The translations under genes were made by a program, and so were the position numbers. The notes below the pieces were generated by a model, which searched no databases, had not been told where the DNA came from, and was given only the letters and a program-made list of their open reading frames with translations. This document shows positions 18,479 to 26,416 of a DNA stretch of 64,000 nucleotides, piece after piece (position 1 is the first letter of the stretch; each line of letters opens with the position of its first letter). The stretch is from Aliidiomarina taiwanensis. Lineage in GTDB: Bacteria > Pseudomonadota > Gammaproteobacteria > Enterobacterales > Alteromonadaceae. The stretch covers positions 434,001-498,000 of the forward strand of contig NZ_PIPQ01000001.1 in NCBI RefSeq assembly GCF_003987015.1. Direction: 5' to 3'.

Positions 18479-19695
18479 GCCAGCCAAAGAATACCTCTAT
18501 CAATAAAGTCGTTTTGGCTTACTCCGGTGGCCTTGACACCTCGGCCATTGTGCCTTGGCTAAAAGACAACTATGACTGCGAAGTCATCGCGTTCGTGGCC
18601 GATGTTGGGCAAGGCGCTGAAGAGCTTGAGGGCGTTGAAGAAAAAGCCATTCAGTCGGGTGCTTCTGCTTGCTATGTGGTGGACCTACAAGAAGAAATGG
18701 TGAACGACGTCATTACCCCAGCCATGCAAGCAGGTGTCTTGTATGAGGGCGAATACTTAATGGGTACGGCCTTAGCACGCCCTGTGATTGCCAAAGCGCA
18801 AGTGGAACTCGCTATGAAACTAGGAGCTGATGCGATTGCCCATGGTTGCACGGGGAAAGGCAACGACCAGGTGCGTTTTGAAAGTACCGTGGCTGCACTT
18901 GCACCCGAATTAACGATTATTGCTCCTTGGCGTGAGTGGGATATGCATTCGCGAGAGGATTTATTAAATTACTTAGCCAGTAAAAACGTCCCGACAACGG
19001 CGTCTTTGACTAAAATTTATAGCCGCGATGCGAACGTGTGGCATATTTCCCATGAAGGGGGGGAACTGGAAGATCCGTGGCAAGCTCCGAGCGATCAGGT
19101 ATGGACAATGAGTACAGCCCCGGAGCAAGCGCCGGATGCTGCCGAATGGGTTACCTTAGGCTTTCAGGGCGGATCTTTAACCCATGTTGACGGTGAAGAG
19201 ATGTCTGCGGTGGCAGCCTTAGAACAACTCAATGCACTGGGTAGCAAACATGGGGTTGGCCGTATCGATATTGTGGAAAACCGCTTAGTTGGCATGAAAT
19301 CTCGCGGTTGCTATGAAACACCGGGAGGCACCATTTGGTATACCGCCTTGCGGGGGCTTGAGCAGCTGGTTTTAGACCGCGCCTCTTTGCGTTTTCGGCA
19401 AGAGCTGGGTGTGAAGTTGGCCGACTTGTTGTATGACGGCCAGTGGTTTACACCCGTACGCGCGGCGATGCTAGCGGGTGTGCAAAGCTTAGCCACCGTC
19501 ATGACAGGCGAAGTGCGCTTAAAGCTTTACAAAGGCCAGGTGAGTGTCGAAGGTCGTCAGTCGCCATTTAGCTTGTACTCAGAAGCCTTTGCAACATTCG
19601 AGGCCGACGATGTGTACGACCAGAAAGACGCCGCAGGCTTCATTCGGTTATTTAGTCTGCCGTCGCGGATTCGCGCACTCACACAAGGAGACTAA
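18475..19695 (+). CDS. argG: Argininosuccinate synthase
   Basis: 406 residues. N-type ATP pyrophosphatase loop A-Y-S17-G-G-L-D-T-S23, [11 protein letters not shown] near 125 for citrulline/aspartate binding, and [13 protein letters not shown] near 182 are the family hallmarks. Joins citrulline and aspartate with ATP cleavage. Overlaps argF by four bases; the stop and the argH start are separated by one base. Confidence 0.96.
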   Translation: MSQPKNTSINKVVLAYSGGLDTSAIVPWLKDNYDCEVIAFVADVGQGAEELEGVEEKAIQSGASACYVVDLQEEMVNDVITPAMQAGVLYEGEYLMGTALARPVIAKAQVELAMKLGADAIAHGCTGKGNDQVRFESTVAALAPELTIIAPWREWDMHSREDLLNYLASKNVPTTASLTKIYSRDANVWHISHEGGELEDPWQAPSDQVWTMSTAPEQAPDAAEWVTLGFQGGSLTHVDGEEMSAVAALEQLNALGSKHGVGRIDIVENRLVGMKSRGCYETPGGTIWYTALRGLEQLVLDRASLRFRQELGVKLADLLYDGQWFTPVRAAMLAGVQSLATVMTGEVRLKLYKGQVSVEGRQSPFSLYSEAFATFEADDVYDQKDAAGFIRLFSLPSRIRALTQGD

Positions 19696-19696
19696 T

Positions 19697-21577
19697 ATGA
19701 CCATGTGGGGAGGGCGGTTTTCGGGCGTGACCGCGCAAGAATTCCGCAACTTTAATGACTCGCTGCGCTTCGACTATAAGCTAGCGCCTTTCGAGTTGCA
19801 GTGTTGTCAGGCCTGGGTAGACGTGTTGCATGAACAGCAGGTACTGAGCGTCGATGAGATGGAATTGTTACATCAAGGGTTGGCCCAGCTGCAAACAGAT
19901 ATTGCGGCAAATCCTGAGCTGCCACTGGCTTTGGGTGCAGAAGATATTCACGGCTGGGTTGAGTCTATTTTGGAACAACGGATTGGCTTAGTAGCAAGGA
20001 AACTCCACACGGGCCGTAGCCGTAACGACTTGGTGGCCACCGACTTGCGTTTATATGCCTTGTCGGCTTCGCTGCAGGCAGGGACGGCCCTGCTCGGTGT
20101 GATAGAGTCGCTGCTGCACTTTGCTGAGCGTTATGAACATCAGGTGATGCCGGGTTATACGCATTTACAACGGGCGCAGCCGGTTTTGGTTGCCCATTGG
20201 GCTCTTGCCTACGTGGAAATGTTGGAGCGTGACTTCCAGCGGCTGCAAGAAGCCAGCACGCGCATGAATATTTCGCCGTTAGGGAGCGGGGCTTTGGCCG
20301 GCTCGGGTATTGCTATTAACCGCACAGAGTTAGCGCATGCGCTCGGTTTTTCACGGGCCTGCCGCAACAGCTTAGACGCCGTTTCAGACCGCGACTTTGT
20401 GGTGGAGCTGCTCAGTGTTGCCAGCCTTTCCATGGTGCATTTGTCGCGCATATCGGAAGACGTTATTTTTTATGCCTCTGGCGAGGCGGGGTTTTTTACT
20501 GTCAGCGACGCGGTTGCTAGCGGCTCGTCTTTGATGCCCCAAAAGAAAAACCCCGATGTGTTTGAGCTGGTTCGCGGTAAATGTGGACGGGTTATTGGTC
20601 ATTTACAAGCTATGCTCATAACGCTGAAGGGGTTACCGCTTGCGTACAACAAAGATATGCAAGAGGACAAAGAAGGTTTTTTTGACGCATTGCAGGAGTG
20701 GCACCAATGTTTAAGCATTCTTGCCTACGTTATCCCTGAGCTTTCTGTGGACGCTGCTAAGGCAGAAAGCGCAGCCCGCTTAGGGTATAGCAATGCCACT
20801 GATTTAGCCGACTACCTAGTAGACCGTGGAATGGCTTTTCGTGATGCTCATGAAGTAAGTGGTCAACTGGTGATGGCCGCCATTCAAGAAGGCGTGGCTT
20901 TGGAGGAACTAAGCCTCGAGAAGCTACAAAAAGGGAGCCAACTCATTCAAGAAGACGTGTACCAAGCCCTCAGCTTAGAAGCATCCTTGGCCCGTCGAAA
21001 TGTACTTGGGGGCACAGCACCAAAACAAGTTAGCGAAGCTTTACGTCAAGCAAAGTTACGTTTTCAGGGGAAACGTGCAGGCTTTACTTGTGTTCGGCAA
21101 GCAAATTTAAGTGATGTGCCTGCCATTGTGGACTTGATCCGTTATTGGGCTGACAAAGGAGAGCATTTACCCCGTAAAACGGAAGACATTATGCAGGCCA
21201 TACACACCTTTGCTGTGGCCGAATGTGACGGTGAAGTGGTTGGTTGCGGTGCTTTGTACGTGTACGGTACAGGCCTAGCTGAGATCCGTTCGCTTGGATT
21301 AAAGCCAGAGCAAACGGGTAAGGGACTAGGCGCAGAGCTTGTCCAGTTTTCACTGAACCAAGCACGGCAACTTGGCATACAGCGAGTGATTGTTCTAACC
21401 CGCCAGCCCCGGTTCTTTGTTCGCTTAGGTTTTACTCAAGCCGATAAAAGCACCTGGCCAGAGAAGGTGATGAAGGACTGCGAATATTGCCCTCGCAAGC
21501 ACGCGTGTGATGAAACAGGTTTGGAGTTTTGGTTAAAAAGCACTGGAAAAAAAGTGATAAATACCATACAAATATAA
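19697..21577 (+). CDS. argH: Argininosuccinate lyase fused to N-acetylglutamate synthase (GNAT) domain
   Basis: 626 residues from ATG 19697 (AAGGAG site 8 bases upstream; the frame is open to 19544 inside argG). Residues 1-~455 are argininosuccinate lyase, with M-W-G-G-R-F, H-T-G-R-S-R-N-D, and the signature G276-S-S-L-M-P-Q-K-K-N-P-D. Residues ~460-626 are a GNAT acetyltransferase with the acetyl-CoA loop Q-T-G-K-G-L-G near 538 and a Cys cluster C-E-Y-C-P-R-K-H-A-C near the end, as in short NAGS proteins. This ArgH(A) fusion is known from Moritella, Vibrio and Alteromonadales and lets one polypeptide catalyse the first and last steps of arginine synthesis. Confidence 0.95.
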   Translation: MTMWGGRFSGVTAQEFRNFNDSLRFDYKLAPFELQCCQAWVDVLHEQQVLSVDEMELLHQGLAQLQTDIAANPELPLALGAEDIHGWVESILEQRIGLVARKLHTGRSRNDLVATDLRLYALSASLQAGTALLGVIESLLHFAERYEHQVMPGYTHLQRAQPVLVAHWALAYVEMLERDFQRLQEASTRMNISPLGSGALAGSGIAINRTELAHALGFSRACRNSLDAVSDRDFVVELLSVASLSMVHLSRISEDVIFYASGEAGFFTVSDAVASGSSLMPQKKNPDVFELVRGKCGRVIGHLQAMLITLKGLPLAYNKDMQEDKEGFFDALQEWHQCLSILAYVIPELSVDAAKAESAARLGYSNATDLADYLVDRGMAFRDAHEVSGQLVMAAIQEGVALEELSLEKLQKGSQLIQEDVYQALSLEASLARRNVLGGTAPKQVSEALRQAKLRFQGKRAGFTCVRQANLSDVPAIVDLIRYWADKGEHLPRKTEDIMQAIHTFAVAECDGEVVGCGALYVYGTGLAEIRSLGLKPEQTGKGLGAELVQFSLNQARQLGIQRVIVLTRQPRFFVRLGFTQADKSTWPEKVMKDCEYCPRKHACDETGLEFWLKSTGKKVINTIQI

Positions 21578-21659
21578 AAGGCATCTGATTCTTGCGAAAT
21601 GTTGTTTACTGAGAAAACGATGTGTCATTCCAACTTCAAAAATTAGCATGGAGAACAAC

Positions 21660-22163
21660 ATGACTAAGTTTAATCAAACAGCATTCTCGCTTGTCTTGGC
21701 CGGGGTGTTGGTAAGTGGTGCGGCATTTAGCCAAACCCGAGTAGCGTCGAGCCAGCCGAACTGGCGGGCCGATGCTTTGTTTGAAACGGTCACCCTAAGC
21801 GAAGGCTTTACGCCAGACCCTTGGTCCTATGACTTACAAGCCGGTGGACAAAACCAAGCAACGCGCTTGGGCGATGAGTGTTCTGGTTATATTAATAACA
21901 GCGCACCAGATGTGACCTTAATCTATGAAGGTGGCAGCATACTCGACTTGCACTTATATGTGACTTCAAATGAAGACACAACTCTCGTAGTGAGTGGGCC
22001 AGACGGTCGTTGGCATTGTAATGATGATGCCATGGGCCTGAACCCTATGATTATTTTTGAGCAGCCAGACGGCGGCCAGTATGACATTTGGGTGGGTGTG
22101 TACGGTAGTGGCGACATAGTTCCTGCTACGTTGCATATTTCAGAGTTAAACCCAATGGATTAA
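21660..22163 (+). CDS. Small secreted protein with PPC-like beta domain
   Basis: 167 residues from ATG 21660 (TGGAGAACAAC upstream; an in-frame ATG at 21648 is less likely because it overlaps this site). Signal peptide with hydrophobic core F-S-L-V-L-A-G-V-L-V-S-G and A-A-F-S cleavage region. Mature part contains one Cys in D-E-C-S-G-Y-I and another in W-H-C-N-D-D, which may form a disulfide, and a beta-rich segment (L-D-L-H-L-Y-V, T-T-L-V-V-S-G-P-D-G, Y-D-I-W-V-G-V-Y) that resembles the pre-peptidase C-terminal domain. No catalytic motif. Stands alone, followed by a terminator. Confidence 0.75.
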   Translation: MTKFNQTAFSLVLAGVLVSGAAFSQTRVASSQPNWRADALFETVTLSEGFTPDPWSYDLQAGGQNQATRLGDECSGYINNSAPDVTLIYEGGSILDLHLYVTSNEDTTLVVSGPDGRWHCNDDAMGLNPMIIFEQPDGGQYDIWVGVYGSGDIVPATLHISELNPMD

Positions 22164-22191
22164 AAGCGTGCATTTTATGCACGTGTAAAGG

Positions 22192-22229
22192 AAAGCCTAC
22201 AGTTTATTTTTATAATGTAGGCTTTTTTT
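22192..22229 (+). terminator. Rho-independent terminator
   Basis: AAAGCCTACA (22192-22201) pairs with TGTAGGCTTT (22216-22225), followed by continuing T residues. A smaller hairpin GTGCATTTTATGCAC lies just before it. Ends the transcript of the small secreted protein and insulates cydA. Confidence 0.8.
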
Positions 22230-22237
22230 ATAAAAGA

Positions 22238-22251
22238 TTGATCAAAATTAA
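22238..22251 (+). promoter_or_regulatory. FNR/ANR-like box upstream of cydA
   Basis: TTGATCAAAATTAA matches the FNR consensus TTGAT-N4-ATCAA at 9 of 10 positions. A possible -10 element TATATT (22278-22283) puts the box centre about 45 bases before the transcription start, close to a class II activator position. It suggests oxygen-responsive control of cydAB, in line with the family; a clear -35 element is not visible, which is usual for activator-dependent promoters. Confidence 0.55.
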
Positions 22252-22309
22252 GTAACGTTGAGTAATTTGAGCTACTCTATATTAGGTATCAATAATATAG
22301 GAGAGTCTT

Positions 22310-23713
22310 ATGGAGTTCGATCCTGTACTCATATCGCGACTACAGTTCGCATTTGTTGTCTCATTTCACGCTATTTTTCCAGTGTTCACTATTGGTCTTG
22401 CTTCTTTTATAGCAGTACTTGAAGGCTTGTCTCTTAAAACCGGTAACCCCGCGTGGGAAAGGTTATCGCGTTTTTGGATTCAAGTATTCGCTGTAGTGTT
22501 TGGTATGGGCGTGGTGTCTGGCATTGTAATGGCATTCCAGTTTGGAACAAACTGGAGTAACTTTTCAATGGTTACCTCAAACTTCTTAGGACCTATACTA
22601 AGCTATGAAGTCATTACTGCTTTTTTCCTTGAAGCTGCATTTTTAGGTGTGCTTTTATTTGGCCGCGACCGAGTACCACAAGGTATTCATTTTATGTCTG
22701 CTGTTATGGTTGCGGTAGGAACCTTTATTTCAGCATTTTGGATTCTCTCCGCCAATAGCTGGATGCAAACCCCGGCTGGCGTGGAAATGAATGAAGGGCT
22801 TTACTATGTGAAAAGCTGGAGTGAAGCTATCTTTAACGCTTCACTGCAATACCGCTTTTTGCACATGATACTAGCTTCTTTTTTAACGGGAGCTTTTGTT
22901 GTTTCAGGCGTTAGTGCTTGGTTTTTATTGCGCAAAAAAGATACTGCACTACATAAAAAAACCTTGTCCATGTCCTTATGGCTTATTTTATTCGCTGCCC
23001 CAGCACAAGTCGTTGTTGGTGACTTCCATGGCCTGAATACATTGGAACACCAGCCAACAAAAGTTGCAGCGATGGAAGGAAACTGGGAGCGAAGTAAGGG
23101 GGTTCCTCTCCTTTTATTTGCTATTCCTGATCAAAAGAATCAGACAAACCACTTTGAAATAGGTATACCTAAGTTAGCCAGTTTAATTCTAACGCACGAT
23201 ATGGATGGTGAAGTACCTGGCTTGAAAGACGTTCCTGTGGATGAACAACCACCTGTAGCAATTGTATTTTGGTCGTTTCGCATTATGGTTGGAATAGGTG
23301 TGTTAATGGTCCTGTTTGCTATTGCTGGTCTTGTTCTCCGCCGCAATAGTGCCTTTGCTACTTCAAAACCATTCCTGCATGGCCTAAGGTGGATGAGCCT
23401 GTCTCCCTTTATCGCGGTACTAGCAGGTTGGTTTGTCACCGAAATTGGTCGTTCACCTTGGCTTGTGTATGGACAAATGACACAGGCACAAGGCGTTACA
23501 CCTTCTCTTACTGGAGGAATGGCGTTATTCACTTTAATAGGTTACGTCATTGTATACGGCATTATTTTTACTGCGGGCGTGTATTACCTCATGCGTGTGC
23601 TTTACACAGGAGCACCAAGTAATGAAGCTGTGGAGCGTGAACAACTTAACCGCAAGGCAAAACGACCTATGTCAGCTGCGGAAGCCAGCTGGGAAATAGA
23701 GGAGGCTAAATAA
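22310..23713 (+). CDS. cydA: Cytochrome bd-type quinol oxidase subunit I
   Basis: 467 residues; nine or so membrane segments. Heme ligand H20 lies in F-V-V-S-F-H-A-I-F-P, the second His in F-L-H-M-I-L-A-S-F near 186, and the Q-loop K-V-A-A-M-E keeps the Lys and Glu that contact quinol. G-R-S-P-W (~380-384) replaces GRQPW. The protein is about 55 residues shorter than E. coli CydA, so it belongs to the short Q-loop group, which includes the cyanide-insensitive oxidases. ATG 22310 follows a GGAGAG site. Stop overlaps cydB by one base. Confidence 0.94.
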   Translation: MEFDPVLISRLQFAFVVSFHAIFPVFTIGLASFIAVLEGLSLKTGNPAWERLSRFWIQVFAVVFGMGVVSGIVMAFQFGTNWSNFSMVTSNFLGPILSYEVITAFFLEAAFLGVLLFGRDRVPQGIHFMSAVMVAVGTFISAFWILSANSWMQTPAGVEMNEGLYYVKSWSEAIFNASLQYRFLHMILASFLTGAFVVSGVSAWFLLRKKDTALHKKTLSMSLWLILFAAPAQVVVGDFHGLNTLEHQPTKVAAMEGNWERSKGVPLLLFAIPDQKNQTNHFEIGIPKLASLILTHDMDGEVPGLKDVPVDEQPPVAIVFWSFRIMVGIGVLMVLFAIAGLVLRRNSAFATSKPFLHGLRWMSLSPFIAVLAGWFVTEIGRSPWLVYGQMTQAQGVTPSLTGGMALFTLIGYVIVYGIIFTAGVYYLMRVLYTGAPSNEAVEREQLNRKAKRPMSAAEASWEIEEAK

Positions 23714-24720
23714 TGATGGAACCTGTATTTGACTTAACTATTATCTGGGCCATGATTATTGCCTTTGGTGTTATTATGTATGTCATGATGGACGGGTTTG
23801 TATTAGGGCAAGGTATTTTGTTTATGTTTGCTCCAAACGACGAGTCTCGTGACGTTATGATGAACTCCGTAGCTCCTGTATGGGACGGCAACGGCACCTG
23901 GCTGATTCTCGGGGGCGCAGGGCTGTTAGCTGCTTTCCCGCGGGTGTATACCATTTTGCTGCCCGCCTTGTATATTGGCGTGTTTCTTATGCTAGCAGGC
24001 TTTATTTTCCGCGGTGTTGCCTTTGAATTCCGCTTTAAAGCGAAACGCTCGCGTTATTTGTGGAACTGGGCCTTTTCGATTGGTTCCATTGTGGTGGCTT
24101 TTGCCCAAGGAGCTGTGGTAGGCAGTTATATTCAGGGTTTTCATGTGGTCGATGGCGTATACGCGGGCGGAGCCTTTGACTGGCTAACCCCTTTTTCGGT
24201 ACTAACCGGGTTAGGCATTGTCGCCGGTTATGGGCTGCTGGGTTCAACTTGGCTTATTTTGAAGTCGCAAGGCGAGCTGCAAGCGTGGGCTTATAAAGTG
24301 TCTCTCGTACTGCTAATGGCTGTACTTGTTGTGTTTGGGCTGATCGGTGTGTGGACCCCCTTTGTGGACGACTTTGTATACCAGCGCTGGTTTGGCGGTG
24401 TAACACCACTTTGGTTGCTGCCGGTGATTACTTTGGGCTTTGCCTGGTGGCTATTTAACGCAGTCCGTAAGCAGCAAGACGGCAAACCTTTTGTAGCGAC
24501 GCTCGGTTTGTTTGTTATGACCTATTTTGGTTTGCTTGCCTCTAAGTTTCCTTATGTGGTGCCACCGACATATACTCTCTGGGATGCCGCGTCTGCACAC
24601 GAAAGCCAGTTGTTCTTGTTGCTCGGCTTGCTCTTTGTGATTCCTTTTGTGCTGATGTATACAGCTTGGACCTACTGGGTGTTCCGAGGTAAAGTAAAAA
24701 AAGGCGAAGGCTACCATTAA
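23713..24720 (+). CDS. cydB: Cytochrome bd-type quinol oxidase subunit II
   Basis: 335 residues, eight predicted membrane helices. N-terminal M-D-G-F-V-L-G-Q-G and W-D-G-N-G-T-W-L-I-L-G-G-A motifs are typical of CydB, the subunit that stabilises the two high-spin hemes. A second ATG at 23716 could also be used. No CydX-like small ORF is visible between cydB and cydD (19 bases). Works with CydA as a low-oxygen terminal oxidase that reduces O2 to water. Confidence 0.94.
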   Translation: MMEPVFDLTIIWAMIIAFGVIMYVMMDGFVLGQGILFMFAPNDESRDVMMNSVAPVWDGNGTWLILGGAGLLAAFPRVYTILLPALYIGVFLMLAGFIFRGVAFEFRFKAKRSRYLWNWAFSIGSIVVAFAQGAVVGSYIQGFHVVDGVYAGGAFDWLTPFSVLTGLGIVAGYGLLGSTWLILKSQGELQAWAYKVSLVLLMAVLVVFGLIGVWTPFVDDFVYQRWFGGVTPLWLLPVITLGFAWWLFNAVRKQQDGKPFVATLGLFVMTYFGLLASKFPYVVPPTYTLWDAASAHESQLFLLLGLLFVIPFVLMYTAWTYWVFRGKVKKGEGYH

Positions 24721-24739
24721 TCAAATAAGTTGAGTTATT

Positions 24740-26416
24740 TTGAAACAAGTAGAAGTAGAAAGAGAGCAAGCGCGCCTATTATTGGCGCGCTTGCTATTTG
24801 TTTTAAAGAAAGATGTGCGTCGGGTGACCTTCTGGGCGTTACTGCAAGGCTTGATGACGGTTACTTATGTGGTGTTACTAGCAGCCTTACTCAGTTCAAC
24901 TATAGGCTCGGCGGCTACTCCATCTGAATTAATCTGGCTTGCTTTCGGACTGATAGCGACATTGGTTGTGAGGGGACTTAGCTTTTACCAACAAGAAAAA
25001 TGCGCTCTGCAGCTAGCGCTGAAAAGTGAGCAGCAAGCCTTAAGTTGGTTAGCGCAAGGCTGGCAATATGCTGCTGGGCGAGGGGTTGTACGTGATCAAG
25101 CCAGCCTCGTAGGTGAACCAATGCAAGTGCTTGGCCCATACTTTTCTCGCTACAGACCCCAATTAAGCCTCGCTGTTATTGTCCCTCTTATTATTTTATC
25201 CGTTGTTTTTTACCTCGACTGGATAGCCGGCACGTTTTTATTACTATCAGCTCCTCTTATCCCTGTGTTTATGGCATTAGTTGGCATGGGAGCGGATCGT
25301 GTGAATCAACAGCACTTTGCATTAATGCGACGTATTTCAGGCTTATTTATTGATAGGCTTCGAAATGTAACTGTACTCAAGCTGTTCAATCAAACAGAAC
25401 AAGCCCAAGATGAAGTACGGCGGGCTAGTGAAAAGTCGCACCAGTTAAATATGAAGACCCTTCGTGTCGCTTTTTTGTCGTCTGCTGTACTGGAGTTTTT
25501 TACTGCGGTTGCTATTGCGGCTGTGGCAATTTACGTCGGCTTCGCCCTTCTTGGCTATTACCAAATAGGTCCTGCTAGCCGTATGACCTGGTTTACTGGT
25601 TTAACGGTACTCATGCTTGCCCCCGAGTTCTTTCAGCCACTTCGTACGCTGTCCTCTTATTATCATGATCGAGCAGCGGCTGTTGGCGCTGCCGCAGAGC
25701 TTGCTCGTTTTGGGCTGCAACTAAATGAAGTCGACAGCAAGCAGGAGCTTCGCCCTCTGCAAGTGGATGGTCAACTGGTCGTCACAGAGCTTACGGTCCG
25801 GTATGAGGGGCGTGGGATCGTTTTAAAGAATGTGAGCTTCACGGCAAAGCCAGGCCAGCTTATTTGGATTTCAGGTGCGTCCGGTGCGGGCAAGTCTACG
25901 CTACTTAAAAGCTTGGCTGGTTTGCTAGAAGTAGAAGCAGAATTGACTCGTGACCTACAGTTCCGTGGTCGAATGATGACAGAGCAAGCCGTTGCTTATT
26001 TAGCGCAAACCCCTTTTATAGGGAATCAACGTTTGGCTGATAATTTAAGGCTAGCGGCACCTCAAGCAACCGATAGTCAACTAGAAGATGTGTTAAACCA
26101 AGTGGGTTTAAACTATTTGTTACAAGAGTTGCCGGAGGGTTTAGGCACATTTGTTGGCACGCAAGGTACGGCTTTGTCAGGTGGTGAGGGTCGCCGAGTT
26201 GCGATAGCACGAGTGTTGCTGAGTAAGGCGCAATTGGTTTTATTAGATGAGCCCACAGCAGGCTTAGACGAGGAAAGTGCTCTTGAGGTTATGCACGCAA
26301 TAAACTGTTTATTGGAAGCTAATCGTACTGTCATTGTGGCCAGTCATGATGCCTTGTTAGCTGATTGGGCAGCACAGGCGTTTGAATTGAAAGAGGGGCA
26401 GCTACATGAAGCATAG
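24740..26416 (+). CDS. cydD: Thiol reductant ABC exporter subunit CydD
   Basis: 558-residue ABC transporter half with six membrane segments (~25-300) and an ATPase domain: Walker A G-A-S-G-A-G-K-S near 378, signature L-S-G-G-E-G near 483, Walker B L-V-L-L-D-E-P-T. Segments A-P-L-I-P-V-F-M-A-L-V-G-M-G and L-A-P-E-F-F-Q-P-L-R are CydD-specific. With CydC it exports glutathione/cysteine, needed for cytochrome bd assembly. The start is uncertain: no ATG is available, TTG 24740 has a weak site, and a strong hairpin lies inside codons 9-18; translation could begin at a later GTG/TTG. Confidence 0.9.
   Translation: MKQVEVEREQARLLLARLLFVLKKDVRRVTFWALLQGLMTVTYVVLLAALLSSTIGSAATPSELIWLAFGLIATLVVRGLSFYQQEKCALQLALKSEQQALSWLAQGWQYAAGRGVVRDQASLVGEPMQVLGPYFSRYRPQLSLAVIVPLIILSVVFYLDWIAGTFLLLSAPLIPVFMALVGMGADRVNQQHFALMRRISGLFIDRLRNVTVLKLFNQTEQAQDEVRRASEKSHQLNMKTLRVAFLSSAVLEFFTAVAIAAVAIYVGFALLGYYQIGPASRMTWFTGLTVLMLAPEFFQPLRTLSSYYHDRAAAVGAAAELARFGLQLNEVDSKQELRPLQVDGQLVVTELTVRYEGRGIVLKNVSFTAKPGQLIWISGASGAGKSTLLKSLAGLLEVEAELTRDLQFRGRMMTEQAVAYLAQTPFIGNQRLADNLRLAAPQATDSQLEDVLNQVGLNYLLQELPEGLGTFVGTQGTALSGGEGRRVAIARVLLSKAQLVLLDEPTAGLDEESALEVMHAINCLLEANRTVIVASHDALLADWAAQAFELKEGQLHEA
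24766..24799 (+). terminator. Terminator-like hairpin at the cydB/cydD junction
   Basis: GCAAGCGCGCC (24766-24776), loop TATTATT, GGCGCGCTTGC (24784-24794), then TATTTGTTTT. An 11-bp perfect GC-rich stem plus a T-rich tail looks like a rho-independent terminator or attenuator, yet it lies inside the 5' end of the cydD reading frame if TTG 24740 is the start. It could reduce cydDC expression relative to cydAB. Confidence 0.55.
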
